Shown here piece by piece: positions 42,395 to 49,540 of a stretch of DNA of 49,540 nt. Both the position numbers and the translations under genes were made by a program. The stretch lies in assembly GCF_003253565.1 (NCBI RefSeq), contig NZ_QKUF01000039.1, positions 1 to 49,540 on the forward strand, read 5' to 3'. This DNA comes from Thermosporothrix hazakensis (GTDB lineage: Bacteria > Chloroflexota > Ktedonobacteria > Ktedonobacterales > Ktedonobacteraceae). The notes under the pieces were generated by a model. The model did not search any database. It saw nothing but the letters and a program-made list of their open reading frames with translations, and was not told where the DNA came from. How positions within the stretch are numbered: the first letter of the stretch is position 1; each line of letters starts with the position of its first letter.

Positions 42395-43085
42395 ATTGTT
42401 CCTCAGTATGACGGTCCTTTTTGTCTTTGCCTGCGATTACTACAACGTACTCGCCTTTCAGCTTACTCTGCTCGATCGACGCAAGGAGCGTTGAGAGGGT
42501 GCCACGCTCGACCTTCTCGAACATCTTAGTCAGGTCATTTGCGACGGCGGCGGGACGATCACCATAGACTTCCAGCGCATCACGTAAGAAGTCGGCGAGC
42601 CGATATGGACTTTCATAGAAGATCAGCGTGTGGGGCGAATCCTTATCAATTTCCAGAAACTTGCGGCGTCCGACCGCTTTGCGAGGAGGGAAGCCGCGAA
42701 AGGTAAAGCTGTGTACTGGCAGACCTGAGAGGACAAGCGCCATAATACAGCCGGTCGGGCCGGGAATCATGGTGACATCCAGCCCGGCATTCACGGCCCG
42801 CCGAACCAGAGTGAAGCCGGGATCAGAGATACCCGGCGTCCCTGCATCAGAAACCACCGCGACAGACTTTCCCTCTTTGAGCAGTTCTTCGATCCGCTGG
42901 CCTGCGCGTTCCTCATTATGCTCATGAAAAGAGAGCTGTGGTTTCTGAATATCAAAATGTTTGAGCAGCAGGCCGGTTTTTCTGGTATCCTCGCTCGCGA
43001 TAATGTCGACGGAGCGCAACGTTTCCAGAGCCCGCAGCGAGATATCGTTCAGATTTCCAATAGGAGTAGCAACCAGATACAGCAT
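42393..43085 (-). CDS. rsmI: 16S rRNA 2'-O-methyltransferase RsmI
   Basis: RsmI methylates C1402 of 16S rRNA using SAM. The 230-residue protein has LYLVATPIGNLNDISLRA, SEDTRKTGLLL, VSDAGTPGISDPG and FRGFPPRK, all family landmarks, and the SAM-binding GPTGCIMAL. The length is slightly short of E. coli RsmI. The gene begins one base after the stop of the acyl-CoA ligase (TGA-T-ATG), which suggests coupled translation. Confidence 0.95.
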   Translation of the reverse strand: MLYLVATPIGNLNDISLRALETLRSVDIIASEDTRKTGLLLKHFDIQKPQLSFHEHNEERAGQRIEELLKEGKSVAVVSDAGTPGISDPGFTLVRRAVNAGLDVTMIPGPTGCIMALVLSGLPVHSFTFRGFPPRKAVGRRKFLEIDKDSPHTLIFYESPYRLADFLRDALEVYGDRPAAVANDLTKMFEKVERGTLSTLLASIEQSKLKGEYVVVIAGKDKKDRHTEEQ

Positions 43086-43086
43086 A

Positions 43087-44661
43087 TCAGGCGTATTTTT
43101 GTTCCTTCCGCAAAGATTCGAGTTGTGCTTGCAGATCCTGACGCTTTACTTTTAAGGTATGGGTACGCGGGAAATCCGCTTCGGGCCAGATCGTAAAGCC
43201 CTTGATCTGCTGATGGGACGCAAGCTTTTTATTGACCTGCTGAATGACGGCTTTCGCTTTGGCCTGGTCGGGCGGATCCATCAGAATGACTGCATGAACC
43301 TCGGGATTCTTGCCCTCGGCTTCCAGACCGACAACGACCGCATCTTTCAATTCGGTGTACTCATGAAGCATATTTTCGATGTCTTCGGGATAGACATTCA
43401 ATCCGTTTGCAAGGACGATCAGGTTTTTCTTGCGCCCCTTGATATACAGGTCGCCCTTGTCGTCGAAATAGCCCAGATCGCCGGTGCAATACCAGCCGTC
43501 CTGAAAAGCGAGTTCGGTTGCTTCAGGGTTTTGCCAGTAGCCACTGGTGACATTGTCCCCGCGCACCTGAATCTCGCCATCATCGGCGATGCGCACTTCA
43601 ACGCCGGGAAGCGGGGGGCCGACCGACTCAAGATTGTGGCTGTTCATTGGATTGACGCTGACAACGGGTGAACACTCGGTTGTGCCGTAGCCCTGCAAGA
43701 CGCGGAATCCCATATTCTCCCACCGCCTCCCGAGGGTCGGAGGAAGATACGCGCCACCACTGACAAAGAAGCGGAAGTGGCCGCCAAAGCGCTTGTGCAC
43801 CATGCCGAAGAGATAGCGACGCAGCGCAAAAGGAAGCAGGGCAGCGACACGGTGAAGCAGCTCGAACGCTTTTTCTTTCTTCTGCTTGCGTACCTCGCGT
43901 TCAATACCATTCATAAATAGTTGAAGTGCCTGAGGAACCAGAACCATTAATGTAGCATGTTCCGTACCGAAGAGTCGTAGAATTGTATCGGGCGAGAGGG
44001 ACCGAGCATAGACGATACTCGCTCCTTTCGACAGAATAGCCAGGTCGATTGTCAGTTCAAACATGTGTGAAAGCGGGAGAATCGAGAGAGCGCGATCATC
44101 GGCCTGGATATGGACTACTTGAAGCGCAGCAAGCGCATTGGAGACAATGTTTTTGTGACTGAGCATGACACCCTTTGGCTGACCTGTGGTGCCCGATGTA
44201 AAGACGAGTTCGGCCAGATCATCCGGCTGCATTTCAGGCAGTGCATCGCGGTCAAAGGGAGCAGCGGGAAGGGCGTCAATGTCAATGAGAGGGATGGTGG
44301 GATCTATCAGGCTCTGATATTGTTTCCGGGTGGTGACAACGAATCTGGGCTCGGTCGCCCGGGCAACGCGCTGGAAAAAATCCTCTCTGCTGTTGACATC
44401 CAGTGGGACGACGGTCATGCCGACCAGGAGAGAACTGAAATACGCGATTAACCAATCAATGCGGCTGGCCGACCAGATCATAATGCGTTCGCCGGGTTGA
44501 ACCTGCTCTTGCTGTAAATAGCCAGCGAATTGCTGGACTTTTTCTTTGAGCATGTGGAAAGAGAGTCGGCGAATGGCATTGGCTTCAACTGGCTCGATAA
44601 GGGCTGGTCGTTGAGCGAAAGTGTCAACGGTGTGATAAAAAAGTTTAGGAATAGTGTCCAT
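43087..44661 (-). CDS. AMP-forming acyl-CoA synthetase
   Basis: The 524-residue protein has the ANL-superfamily motifs: VFTSGTTGQPKGVMLSH (A3), GYGTTECSP (A5), YCTGDLGY (A7), and KGRKKNLIVLANG with the catalytic Lys (A10) near the end. It activates a fatty or other carboxylic acid with ATP and transfers it to CoA. The substrate pocket was not assigned. AAAGG precedes the ATG. It is the first gene of an acyl-CoA ligase-rsmI unit. Confidence 0.93.
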   Translation of the reverse strand: MDTIPKLFYHTVDTFAQRPALIEPVEANAIRRLSFHMLKEKVQQFAGYLQQEQVQPGERIMIWSASRIDWLIAYFSSLLVGMTVVPLDVNSREDFFQRVARATEPRFVVTTRKQYQSLIDPTIPLIDIDALPAAPFDRDALPEMQPDDLAELVFTSGTTGQPKGVMLSHKNIVSNALAALQVVHIQADDRALSILPLSHMFELTIDLAILSKGASIVYARSLSPDTILRLFGTEHATLMVLVPQALQLFMNGIEREVRKQKKEKAFELLHRVAALLPFALRRYLFGMVHKRFGGHFRFFVSGGAYLPPTLGRRWENMGFRVLQGYGTTECSPVVSVNPMNSHNLESVGPPLPGVEVRIADDGEIQVRGDNVTSGYWQNPEATELAFQDGWYCTGDLGYFDDKGDLYIKGRKKNLIVLANGLNVYPEDIENMLHEYTELKDAVVVGLEAEGKNPEVHAVILMDPPDQAKAKAVIQQVNKKLASHQQIKGFTIWPEADFPRTHTLKVKRQDLQAQLESLRKEQKYA

Positions 44662-45121
44662 CTCGTAGCCTTTCTCGATACGGATAAAAGACTGTACTTC
44701 CTTGTGATATACTGCGTCGTATTGTGAGTGAGGACGGCCCTTTTCGACTCACAAATAAGAGAGAAAGAATTGCAGTCATTCAGCTTATCGTACAAAGAAC
44801 TGATCTGGATTGTGCGTGAACGATGCCTTTCATTGCTGCGTCCGTATAGAGTGTAACATACAATGAGTGATACAGGTAGTAGGATGTTTTCGTCAGGCCG
44901 GGAGCGAGGGGACCGTTCTATTACAGAATGAACTATTGTGGTATGAGTTGAGATAGAAACCTTGCGAATGGTGTATTGAAACTTGATCGCAAAGATACAA
45001 CCAGGAAGCAACAATATGAATGCAAAAAGGGCTGGTTTTTTACTCAAAAAAATTTTATTAGAATCTGATTTACCTATGAGCAAGATTTTATAATAAAACT
45101 ATGAGAGAAGTACAATATGGG

Positions 45122-45151
45122 TTGACTAGAATCATGTGAGTATGATAGACT
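45122..45151 (+). promoter_or_regulatory. Candidate promoter of the XRE-TPR gene
   Basis: TTGACT (45122-45127) and TAGACT (45146-45151) are separated by 18 bases, with a leader of about 205 bases. Confidence 0.5.
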
Positions 45152-45203
45152 ACGTGATATAAAAACGTTATCTAGCGAGTTCCTATCTTGTGAGATTATC
45201 CCG

Positions 45204-45229
45204 CTGTAAATCGCAAGGGTAATTTACAG
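45204..45229. repeat. Inverted repeat in the XRE-TPR leader
   Basis: CTGTAAAT and ATTTACAG are perfect 8-base arms around a 10-base loop. Short outer CCC/GGG arms with mismatches extend it. Possible operator for the XRE protein or an RNA hairpin. Confidence 0.5.
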
Positions 45230-45364
45230 GTGGGATACAACATTTTTACAGGAAAAACGATTACCTCACCAGTGGGAATTGCTTAGATAGTGGTAACGGC
45301 GAATGCTCTCGCAATTGGTTTAGCGTGCCTTTTCATATTATCTGTGTGCTGAAAGGAAACATTC

Positions 45365-46747
45365 ATGCCGTCCCTTGAAACTGCTAATGTCGGGAAGGCT
45401 GTTGCAGCCCGTGTGGGGAACAATATCCGTGAGGTTCGCACAAAGCTTGGTATGACGCAAGCGCAACTGGCTGCTCCTGAGTTCTCAATCTCGTATATCT
45501 CTGCCATTGAGCGCGGTAAGATTCGTCCTTCCCTCAAAGCCCTCTCAATTCTTGCTCGTCGTCTGGACGTTCCTCTGACATTCCTGCTCGAAGGCTCGCC
45601 AGCCGGTGCGGCTGAGGCTCGCGCTGTCGGTTATTCTCCTGCCGATTCCGGCCCGGATCAGCGTGTTGATGTCGATCTACTTCAGGCTAATGTGCTTGTT
45701 CAGCAAGGAGCGTATGAGCAGGCGAAAGAGCTGCTGGAGCCAATTCAGCCCGAGCGGATCACCACCGATCAGGCCTATCGTCTCTATCTGCTCAAAGGTC
45801 AGGTCCATCTGGGTTCCAATGAGTATCAGGAAGCCGTCGTTGATTTGCGGCAGGCTGTCAGCCAGGGAGAAGCGTTGAACGATACCGAGTATACAGAACG
45901 TGCGCGCAACCTGCTCGGCAAAGCCTATTTCCTGCTCTATAACTATACCCTCGCGATGGAGAATCATTCTCGTTGTAGTTCAGCAATCGAAAATGGTCAG
46001 ATTACCGATCCAGTGTTTGCACTTGAGGTATACAGCAATCTGGCAAGCGACTATTTCCGACTTGGTGAACTGGAACGCGCGATTCAGTTCTATCATCAGG
46101 CACTTGAGGTTCTGGACGAGATCAGCCGGGATACCCGCAGCTTTGCACAGAAATATATGGAGATCAGCCAGCACTATAAGTCTGTCGGCAAGCTTGCGAT
46201 GGCCCGAGAATATGCGATGCACAGCCTCGCTATCTATGAAATGCGCGACGAGCAGCGAATGGTCGGCTTGACCCATCAGCGGCTGGGGAAAGCGCTTGAG
46301 AAACAGAACGATCTGGAAGGTGCTGAGACAGAGTACCGCAAGGCGATTGCGATCGAGCGCGAACTGGGCGACGAGATCGCGGCTTCCCTTTGCCATACAT
46401 CACTGGCTGAACTGCTGCTGAAGCGCGGTCAGACTGAAGAGGCCGAGAAAGAGGCATCTGAGGCGTTGCAGTTTGCACGTTCCAGCAATGATGCCCAGAC
46501 GCAAGGTCAGGCGTTGATTGCGCTCGCTCAGATCTATCATCAGCGGGGCGACTTTGACGCAGCCGATCAGTTCTTCACACAGGCTCTCGATCTCCTGGAT
46601 GCTTCCCATGCGCATGAGATCGCGGCGAGCGCTTACTTCCGCTATGCAAACCTGCTTGAAGAGCGTGGCGAGGTGCAGCGCAGCCTGTCCGCAATTAAGA
46701 AGGCGTATGAACATCAACGCCTGGGTAAGCGCGGCGACATTGAATAG
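45365..46747 (+). CDS. XRE-family regulator with TPR repeats
   Basis: The 460-residue protein has an N-terminal helix-turn-helix (about residues 14-76; MTQAQLAAPEFSISYISAIERG and PSLKALSILARRL). The rest is a run of TPR-type repeats (for example LGNEYQEAVVDL-like helices and ERAIQFYHQALEVLDE). TPR domains bind peptides or other proteins, so a peptide-sensing regulator of the PlcR/RRNPP type is possible. AAAGGAAAC precedes ATG 45365. Confidence 0.85.
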   Translation: MPSLETANVGKAVAARVGNNIREVRTKLGMTQAQLAAPEFSISYISAIERGKIRPSLKALSILARRLDVPLTFLLEGSPAGAAEARAVGYSPADSGPDQRVDVDLLQANVLVQQGAYEQAKELLEPIQPERITTDQAYRLYLLKGQVHLGSNEYQEAVVDLRQAVSQGEALNDTEYTERARNLLGKAYFLLYNYTLAMENHSRCSSAIENGQITDPVFALEVYSNLASDYFRLGELERAIQFYHQALEVLDEISRDTRSFAQKYMEISQHYKSVGKLAMAREYAMHSLAIYEMRDEQRMVGLTHQRLGKALEKQNDLEGAETEYRKAIAIERELGDEIAASLCHTSLAELLLKRGQTEEAEKEASEALQFARSSNDAQTQGQALIALAQIYHQRGDFDAADQFFTQALDLLDASHAHEIAASAYFRYANLLEERGEVQRSLSAIKKAYEHQRLGKRGDIE

Positions 46748-46797
46748 GTAGACTTACAGGTAACGGTTCAGCAAGCTTTTGTTCGTAGCGGGGATAA

Positions 46798-47010
46798 AAG
46801 CATGTTCCTTTGTGACATGCTCATATAGTTGAGCGGCCAGGAACGCGCGAGCGCCGCTGTCAGGCGCTTTCTGGACACATGGGCGTTTCTCGCTGTCTGG
46901 AAACTGGCAGATGAGGGCACCACGTGGATGAAGGATGAGTCCCTTGCTTTGAATCAGGCGAAGTATCAGCAATGTTCATCCCCGCAGGCCTTTGCGGGGA
47001 TCTTTTTTTC
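46798..47010 (+). ncRNA. Structured 3' region or small RNA with terminator
   Basis: Between the XRE-TPR stop and the next gene are AGCATGT/ACATGCT (46798-46820), AGCGCC/GGCGCT (about 46850-46868) and a terminator, ATCCCCGC/GCGGGGAT followed by CTTTTTTT (46978-47010). No clear promoter was found within it. It could be the long 3' end of the XRE-TPR mRNA or a separate RNA. Open frames in it are not supported. Confidence 0.35.
46978..47010 (+). terminator. Terminator downstream of the XRE-TPR gene
   Basis: ATCCCCGC pairs perfectly with GCGGGGAT and is followed by CTTTTTTT. Confidence 0.85.
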
Positions 47011-47033
47011 TCCCGCTGGCTTGCTGTGCTTTA

Positions 47034-47062
47034 TTGCGCTTACCCTCTATTCCTTGTACAAT
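47034..47062 (+). promoter_or_regulatory. Candidate promoter of the sigma-like gene at 47175
   Basis: TTGCGC (47034-47039) and TACAAT (47057-47062) are separated by 17 bases, about 110 bases before the chosen start. Confidence 0.4.
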
Positions 47063-47174
47063 GCATAGAGTGAATGTCTGCCAGCCGTAGCATAAAGCTC
47101 TCTTACAGGAATTGAGCGAAAAATTCATCAAGCGGCAAAAAAATGTACTGAGGCATTACGGAGGGCCTACCCCC

Positions 47175-48071
47175 ATGCCATTTACTGCACACGACCTGCG
47201 GTATCATCCAGAACAGAGTTTTCCTGTCTTATACGCTTATCTCCAGCGGAATGCCCAGCGCTTTCTTGGAGCGTTACAATATGATGCAATTGAAGTTGAT
47301 ACCGTCGTTGGTCATGTTATTGAGCAATTAGTGCGTCTTGGGCTGTTTGGCGGTGGTGATACAACCGCGGAAACAGTGTTTGACCGTATGACAGATGCAC
47401 AGTTTTACGCCTTCTTAAGTCGAATGGTTCATAATAAGGCGATTGATCGACAGCGCAAACGTCGACTCAGGGTACAACCGACCGCAGAACTGGAATATTT
47501 TCAGGGGGATGAGGGGGATGAGAGCCCTTTAGATGAGGCTGTAGAGCCCGTCTGGGGGGCGGCTCCCTTTTCGACTCCGGAAGAGATTACAGTCCATCTG
47601 GCCTCACAGCTCGAGCTGCGTGATCTGCTGAAGCATTGTATTGTCGTATTGCGTGCTGCCCCGTTGCAATTGAATGCGGTGGTTCAGGAGTTGCGCGATA
47701 TAGGCGCGGATGAGCTGTTAGAGGATATTTTTGTTGAACTGAATATGGAGCCTCCGGCGGCGACGCAGAATCCTCATCTGAGTCAGCATAAGGATCATGC
47801 TCATAGGAAACTGCGTCATTGTCTCCAACAAAAGAGTACCAATTTGACGGTTATTGTTGCTTTACGTTTGATTGAGTGTATGGCATCCCAGAAAAAGGAA
47901 TGTCAGATCTCGACAGAACAACTGGTCGGTGATGATCTCTCTTTTGACGATGTCAAGATTGGATTACGAGAGCTCGCTGCCGAGGGTCTGCTTGATTGGC
48001 AAGAAGAAGAGACAGTTCACCTGACTGCCTCTCAGGCAAAACGTTTGACTCGCTTCTATCGCGAGGAGTAG
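47175..48071 (+). CDS. Sigma-like regulator with a winged-helix-type C-terminus
   Basis: The 298-residue protein has a sigma region 2-like helix, FLSRMVHNKAIDRQRKRR, preceded by AVLYAYLQ-type helices, as in sigma factors. Region 4 is not obvious. The C-terminus (ISTEQLVGDDLSFDDVKIGLRELAAEGLLDW) resembles a winged helix. I chose ATG 47175 because GGAGGG lies 9 bases before it; an in-frame TTG at 47112 has no good site. It is followed by a zinc-motif protein, a possible anti-sigma. Confidence 0.55.
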   Translation: MPFTAHDLRYHPEQSFPVLYAYLQRNAQRFLGALQYDAIEVDTVVGHVIEQLVRLGLFGGGDTTAETVFDRMTDAQFYAFLSRMVHNKAIDRQRKRRLRVQPTAELEYFQGDEGDESPLDEAVEPVWGAAPFSTPEEITVHLASQLELRDLLKHCIVVLRAAPLQLNAVVQELRDIGADELLEDIFVELNMEPPAATQNPHLSQHKDHAHRKLRHCLQQKSTNLTVIVALRLIECMASQKKECQISTEQLVGDDLSFDDVKIGLRELAAEGLLDWQEEETVHLTASQAKRLTRFYREE

Positions 48072-48096
48072 CCCCGGCAAATAGAGATGACTGCAA

Positions 48097-48123
48097 CAGA
48101 TCAACTGGGAAGCAGTTGATCTG
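48097..48123. repeat. Intercistronic hairpin
   Basis: CAGATCAACTG pairs perfectly with CAGTTGATCTG around GGAAG, between the sigma-like gene and the next gene. There is no T run, so it more likely protects or processes mRNA than terminates it. Confidence 0.5.
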
Positions 48124-48142
48124 CCTATAAAAGGAGACCCGT

Positions 48143-49207
48143 ATGAGCAATATCAATCAGTTCGGCGGTATGCCTGCTCCCCGCCCGAGTGAGGTCAAGC
48201 TTGCTCAATGGTTGCAAAATATTCTGTATACTCCGCCTCGCGCGCCGACTGAAGGGCCGAAACCACGAAAGGCATGGAGCGATTCCCGGCTTGAATCTCA
48301 ACTAGAAATGGTAATGGGTAGCGATTATCACCTGCGTTTTTATCAGCAGTTGCCCGATTTTATAGAAGCGCTCCTCAAGAACGAGCCCGGGGTTACGCTG
48401 CGTTATGCCTCATTACTGTATCATCTTGCCGGATGTGAAGAGTGTCATCAAGGATATCTGGAACTCTATGATGCTTTGAGCTTTGCGCTTGCGCCACAGG
48501 AGACCCAGATCATTCTTACCCGGGAGCCGGGGACCAATACACCTCCTCGTATGGTCGGGCATCTCTGTCGGGTGTTGATCAGTCAGGCTGAGGCGGTACT
48601 GAAGCAGGCCCGTCGTGAGCATCGAGACGAGGTAGAGGCGGCGCGGTCGCTCTTGCAACTGGCGCTACGCTTCAGTTCTCGGATTCAACAGAGCGCGATT
48701 CGGCGGCAGGCGACGCAGGATCTGGTGCGTGTTGCGACCCTGTTTTCCGGACCAACGGCGCCTGCGTCAGAGGATGCTGATACCGGAGTATATAAATACA
48801 CTCCAATGCTGGCAACGCCCGGCGGCGTGCGTGGACGCAAGACCGTTCGCCATACTGAGCTATTGGGGCGGCCTCGCGATCAGGTTCCCTCGCTAATCTC
48901 CTTGCAGTCCCGTGGCCTGGAAGGCTCGATTGAACAACAGGGAGAGATGCTCGAATTACGGCTTCAGGGATTGGGTCCAGAACTGCGCGGCAAGCATCTG
49001 CTTGTAACCATTCCTCTGGGATCGCTCCTTGAACCCGTGAGCTGGCAGGGGGGCAACCCGCTGGCAATCCGCAGTGAAGAACCTGTTGATGCACAGGGAA
49101 GCCTGATAATGACGCTTGGCACAACGAGTTTGCGTCTGAGCGATCCTGAAGAACACAATTTGCTAGAGACGCTCTTCTTGCTTTTAGAAGTGCGTCAGGC
49201 CGAGTGA
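48143..49207 (+). CDS. Zinc-motif protein, possible anti-sigma factor
   Basis: The 354-residue protein carries YHLAGCEECHQGY (about 92-104), an H-x3-C-x2-C pattern like zinc anti-sigma domains. There is no membrane helix. The C-terminal part has beta-rich segments (LVTIPLGSLLEPVSW and LIMTLGTTSLRLS). It is 71 bases after the sigma-like gene on the same strand, fitting a sigma/anti-sigma pair. AAAGGAG precedes ATG 48143. Confidence 0.5.
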   Translation: MSNINQFGGMPAPRPSEVKLAQWLQNILYTPPRAPTEGPKPRKAWSDSRLESQLEMVMGSDYHLRFYQQLPDFIEALLKNEPGVTLRYASLLYHLAGCEECHQGYLELYDALSFALAPQETQIILTREPGTNTPPRMVGHLCRVLISQAEAVLKQARREHRDEVEAARSLLQLALRFSSRIQQSAIRRQATQDLVRVATLFSGPTAPASEDADTGVYKYTPMLATPGGVRGRKTVRHTELLGRPRDQVPSLISLQSRGLEGSIEQQGEMLELRLQGLGPELRGKHLLVTIPLGSLLEPVSWQGGNPLAIRSEEPVDAQGSLIMTLGTTSLRLSDPEEHNLLETLFLLLEVRQAE

Positions 49208-49218
49208 GACGCGAAGGG

Positions 49219-49540
49219 TCAGGGAGCGGACGGTGAGAATGTGACTGTACCGCTCTTCCCTCCGCTTTTCTGCGCGATATAGGCCTGTTCCAGCGTGATA
49301 GTCGTGTCGACTCCTTTACACATATCATAGATGGTCAGCGCAGCAACGGTTACCGCTGTGAGCGCCTCAACATCTACCCCGGTTTTATAGGTCGTGCGCG
49401 TTCGTCCCTCAATCGAGATCCAGCCCTTTGTGCTATCGAGGACAAAGTGAAGTTGAATATGCGTCATAGGGAGCGGATGGCAGAGCGGGATCAGGTCAGG
49501 CGTCTTTTTTGCGGCCATAATCCCGGCGATCTTTGCGACT
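49219..49540 (-). CDS. moaC: Cyclic pyranopterin monophosphate synthase (MoaC), C-terminal part
   Basis: MoaC makes cyclic pyranopterin phosphate for molybdenum cofactor. The frame reads in from the right edge (AKIAG) and contains AAKKTPDLIPLCHPLP, the active-site CHP, YKTGVDVEALTAVTVAALT and DMCKGVD with the catalytic residues. The N-terminus lies outside the window. It is convergent with the zinc-motif gene. Confidence 0.93.
   Translation of the reverse strand, partial: VAKIAGIMAAKKTPDLIPLCHPLPMTHIQLHFVLDSTKGWISIEGRTRTTYKTGVDVEALTAVTVAALTIYDMCKGVDTTITLEQAYIAQKSGGKSGTVTFSPSAP

Larger units (their letters stand above)
44662..45364. other. Long AT-rich gap before the XRE-TPR gene
   Basis: No gene is convincing in this 700-base stretch. 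A frame on the minus strand overlaps the ligase 5' end and looks like a shadow. It contains a promoter (45122-45151) and an inverted repeat (45204-45229). The AT content is higher than in the neighbouring genes. Confidence 0.5.

Noticed and set aside
44478..45083. Open frame on the minus strand across the acyl-CoA ligase start
   Set aside because: Most of it overlaps the ligase in another frame and the rest is AT-rich intergenic DNA without a start site.
46754..46972. Possible 72-codon gene on the minus strand after the XRE-TPR gene
   Set aside because: No ribosome site or family; the stretch is better explained by RNA hairpins and a terminator.

Overview
The window looks like chromosomal DNA of a filamentous, spore-forming Chloroflexota of the class Ktedonobacteria (inference). 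The signs are moderate GC, a dnaB-dnaD-dnaC-like helicase cluster, zinc-ribbon/FHA and kinase proteins of the type common there, XRE-TPR regulators, many GTG/TTG starts with strong AGGAGG-like ribosome binding sites, and IS200/IS605-type TnpB elements. No rRNA, CRISPR array, prophage or plasmid backbone is visible.

Layout. 1-806: 5' part of a TnpB gene running off the left edge and a small orphan gene. 892-5140: a T-box-controlled valS, a probable structured RNA, and an RNHCP-domain protein. 5244-9987 (minus): a BNR-repeat lipoprotein, an ABC exporter and an M20 peptidase. 10527-13717: a sigma-like factor divergent from a MerR-GAF-degenerate GGDEF regulator. 14139-19625 (plus): a P-loop kinase, a Rho lacking its RNA-binding domain, a zinc-ribbon protein, pyrimidine-nucleoside phosphorylase and a membrane-anchored pseudokinase-like protein. 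19682-23661 (minus): GtrA, a hydrolase, a methyltransferase, a HAD phosphatase and ClpP.

23950-28050 (minus) is the replication block: DnaC-like loader, DnaD-like protein and DnaB helicase. DnaB carries a 140-residue mini-intein at the helicase site also used by the Synechocystis intein. Directly upstream lies a run of seven DnaA-box-like 9-mers beside AT-rich DNA, a strong candidate for oriC. To the right are two cyclophilins. The second has its ribosome binding site directly against the relic right end of a TnpB element.

31135-38385 (minus) holds signal peptidase I genes and an envelope-glycan operon. One signal peptidase copy has lost both catalytic residues. The glycan genes encode a flippase, a GT2 fusion and a GT39-like enzyme. 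A tRNA-Gln(CUG) with its own promoter and terminator follows. 39044-49540: a zinc-finger protein, malate dehydrogenase, an FHA protein, RsmI, an acyl-CoA ligase, an XRE-TPR regulator, a second sigma-like/zinc-finger pair and the 3' part of moaC.

No single large undescribed system is proven here. The most unusual items are the enzyme relatives that have lost key residues or domains (signal peptidase, kinase, GGDEF, Rho), the natural mini-intein, the candidate origin, the candidate structured RNA at 4078-4287, and the TnpB end that abuts a housekeeping gene.
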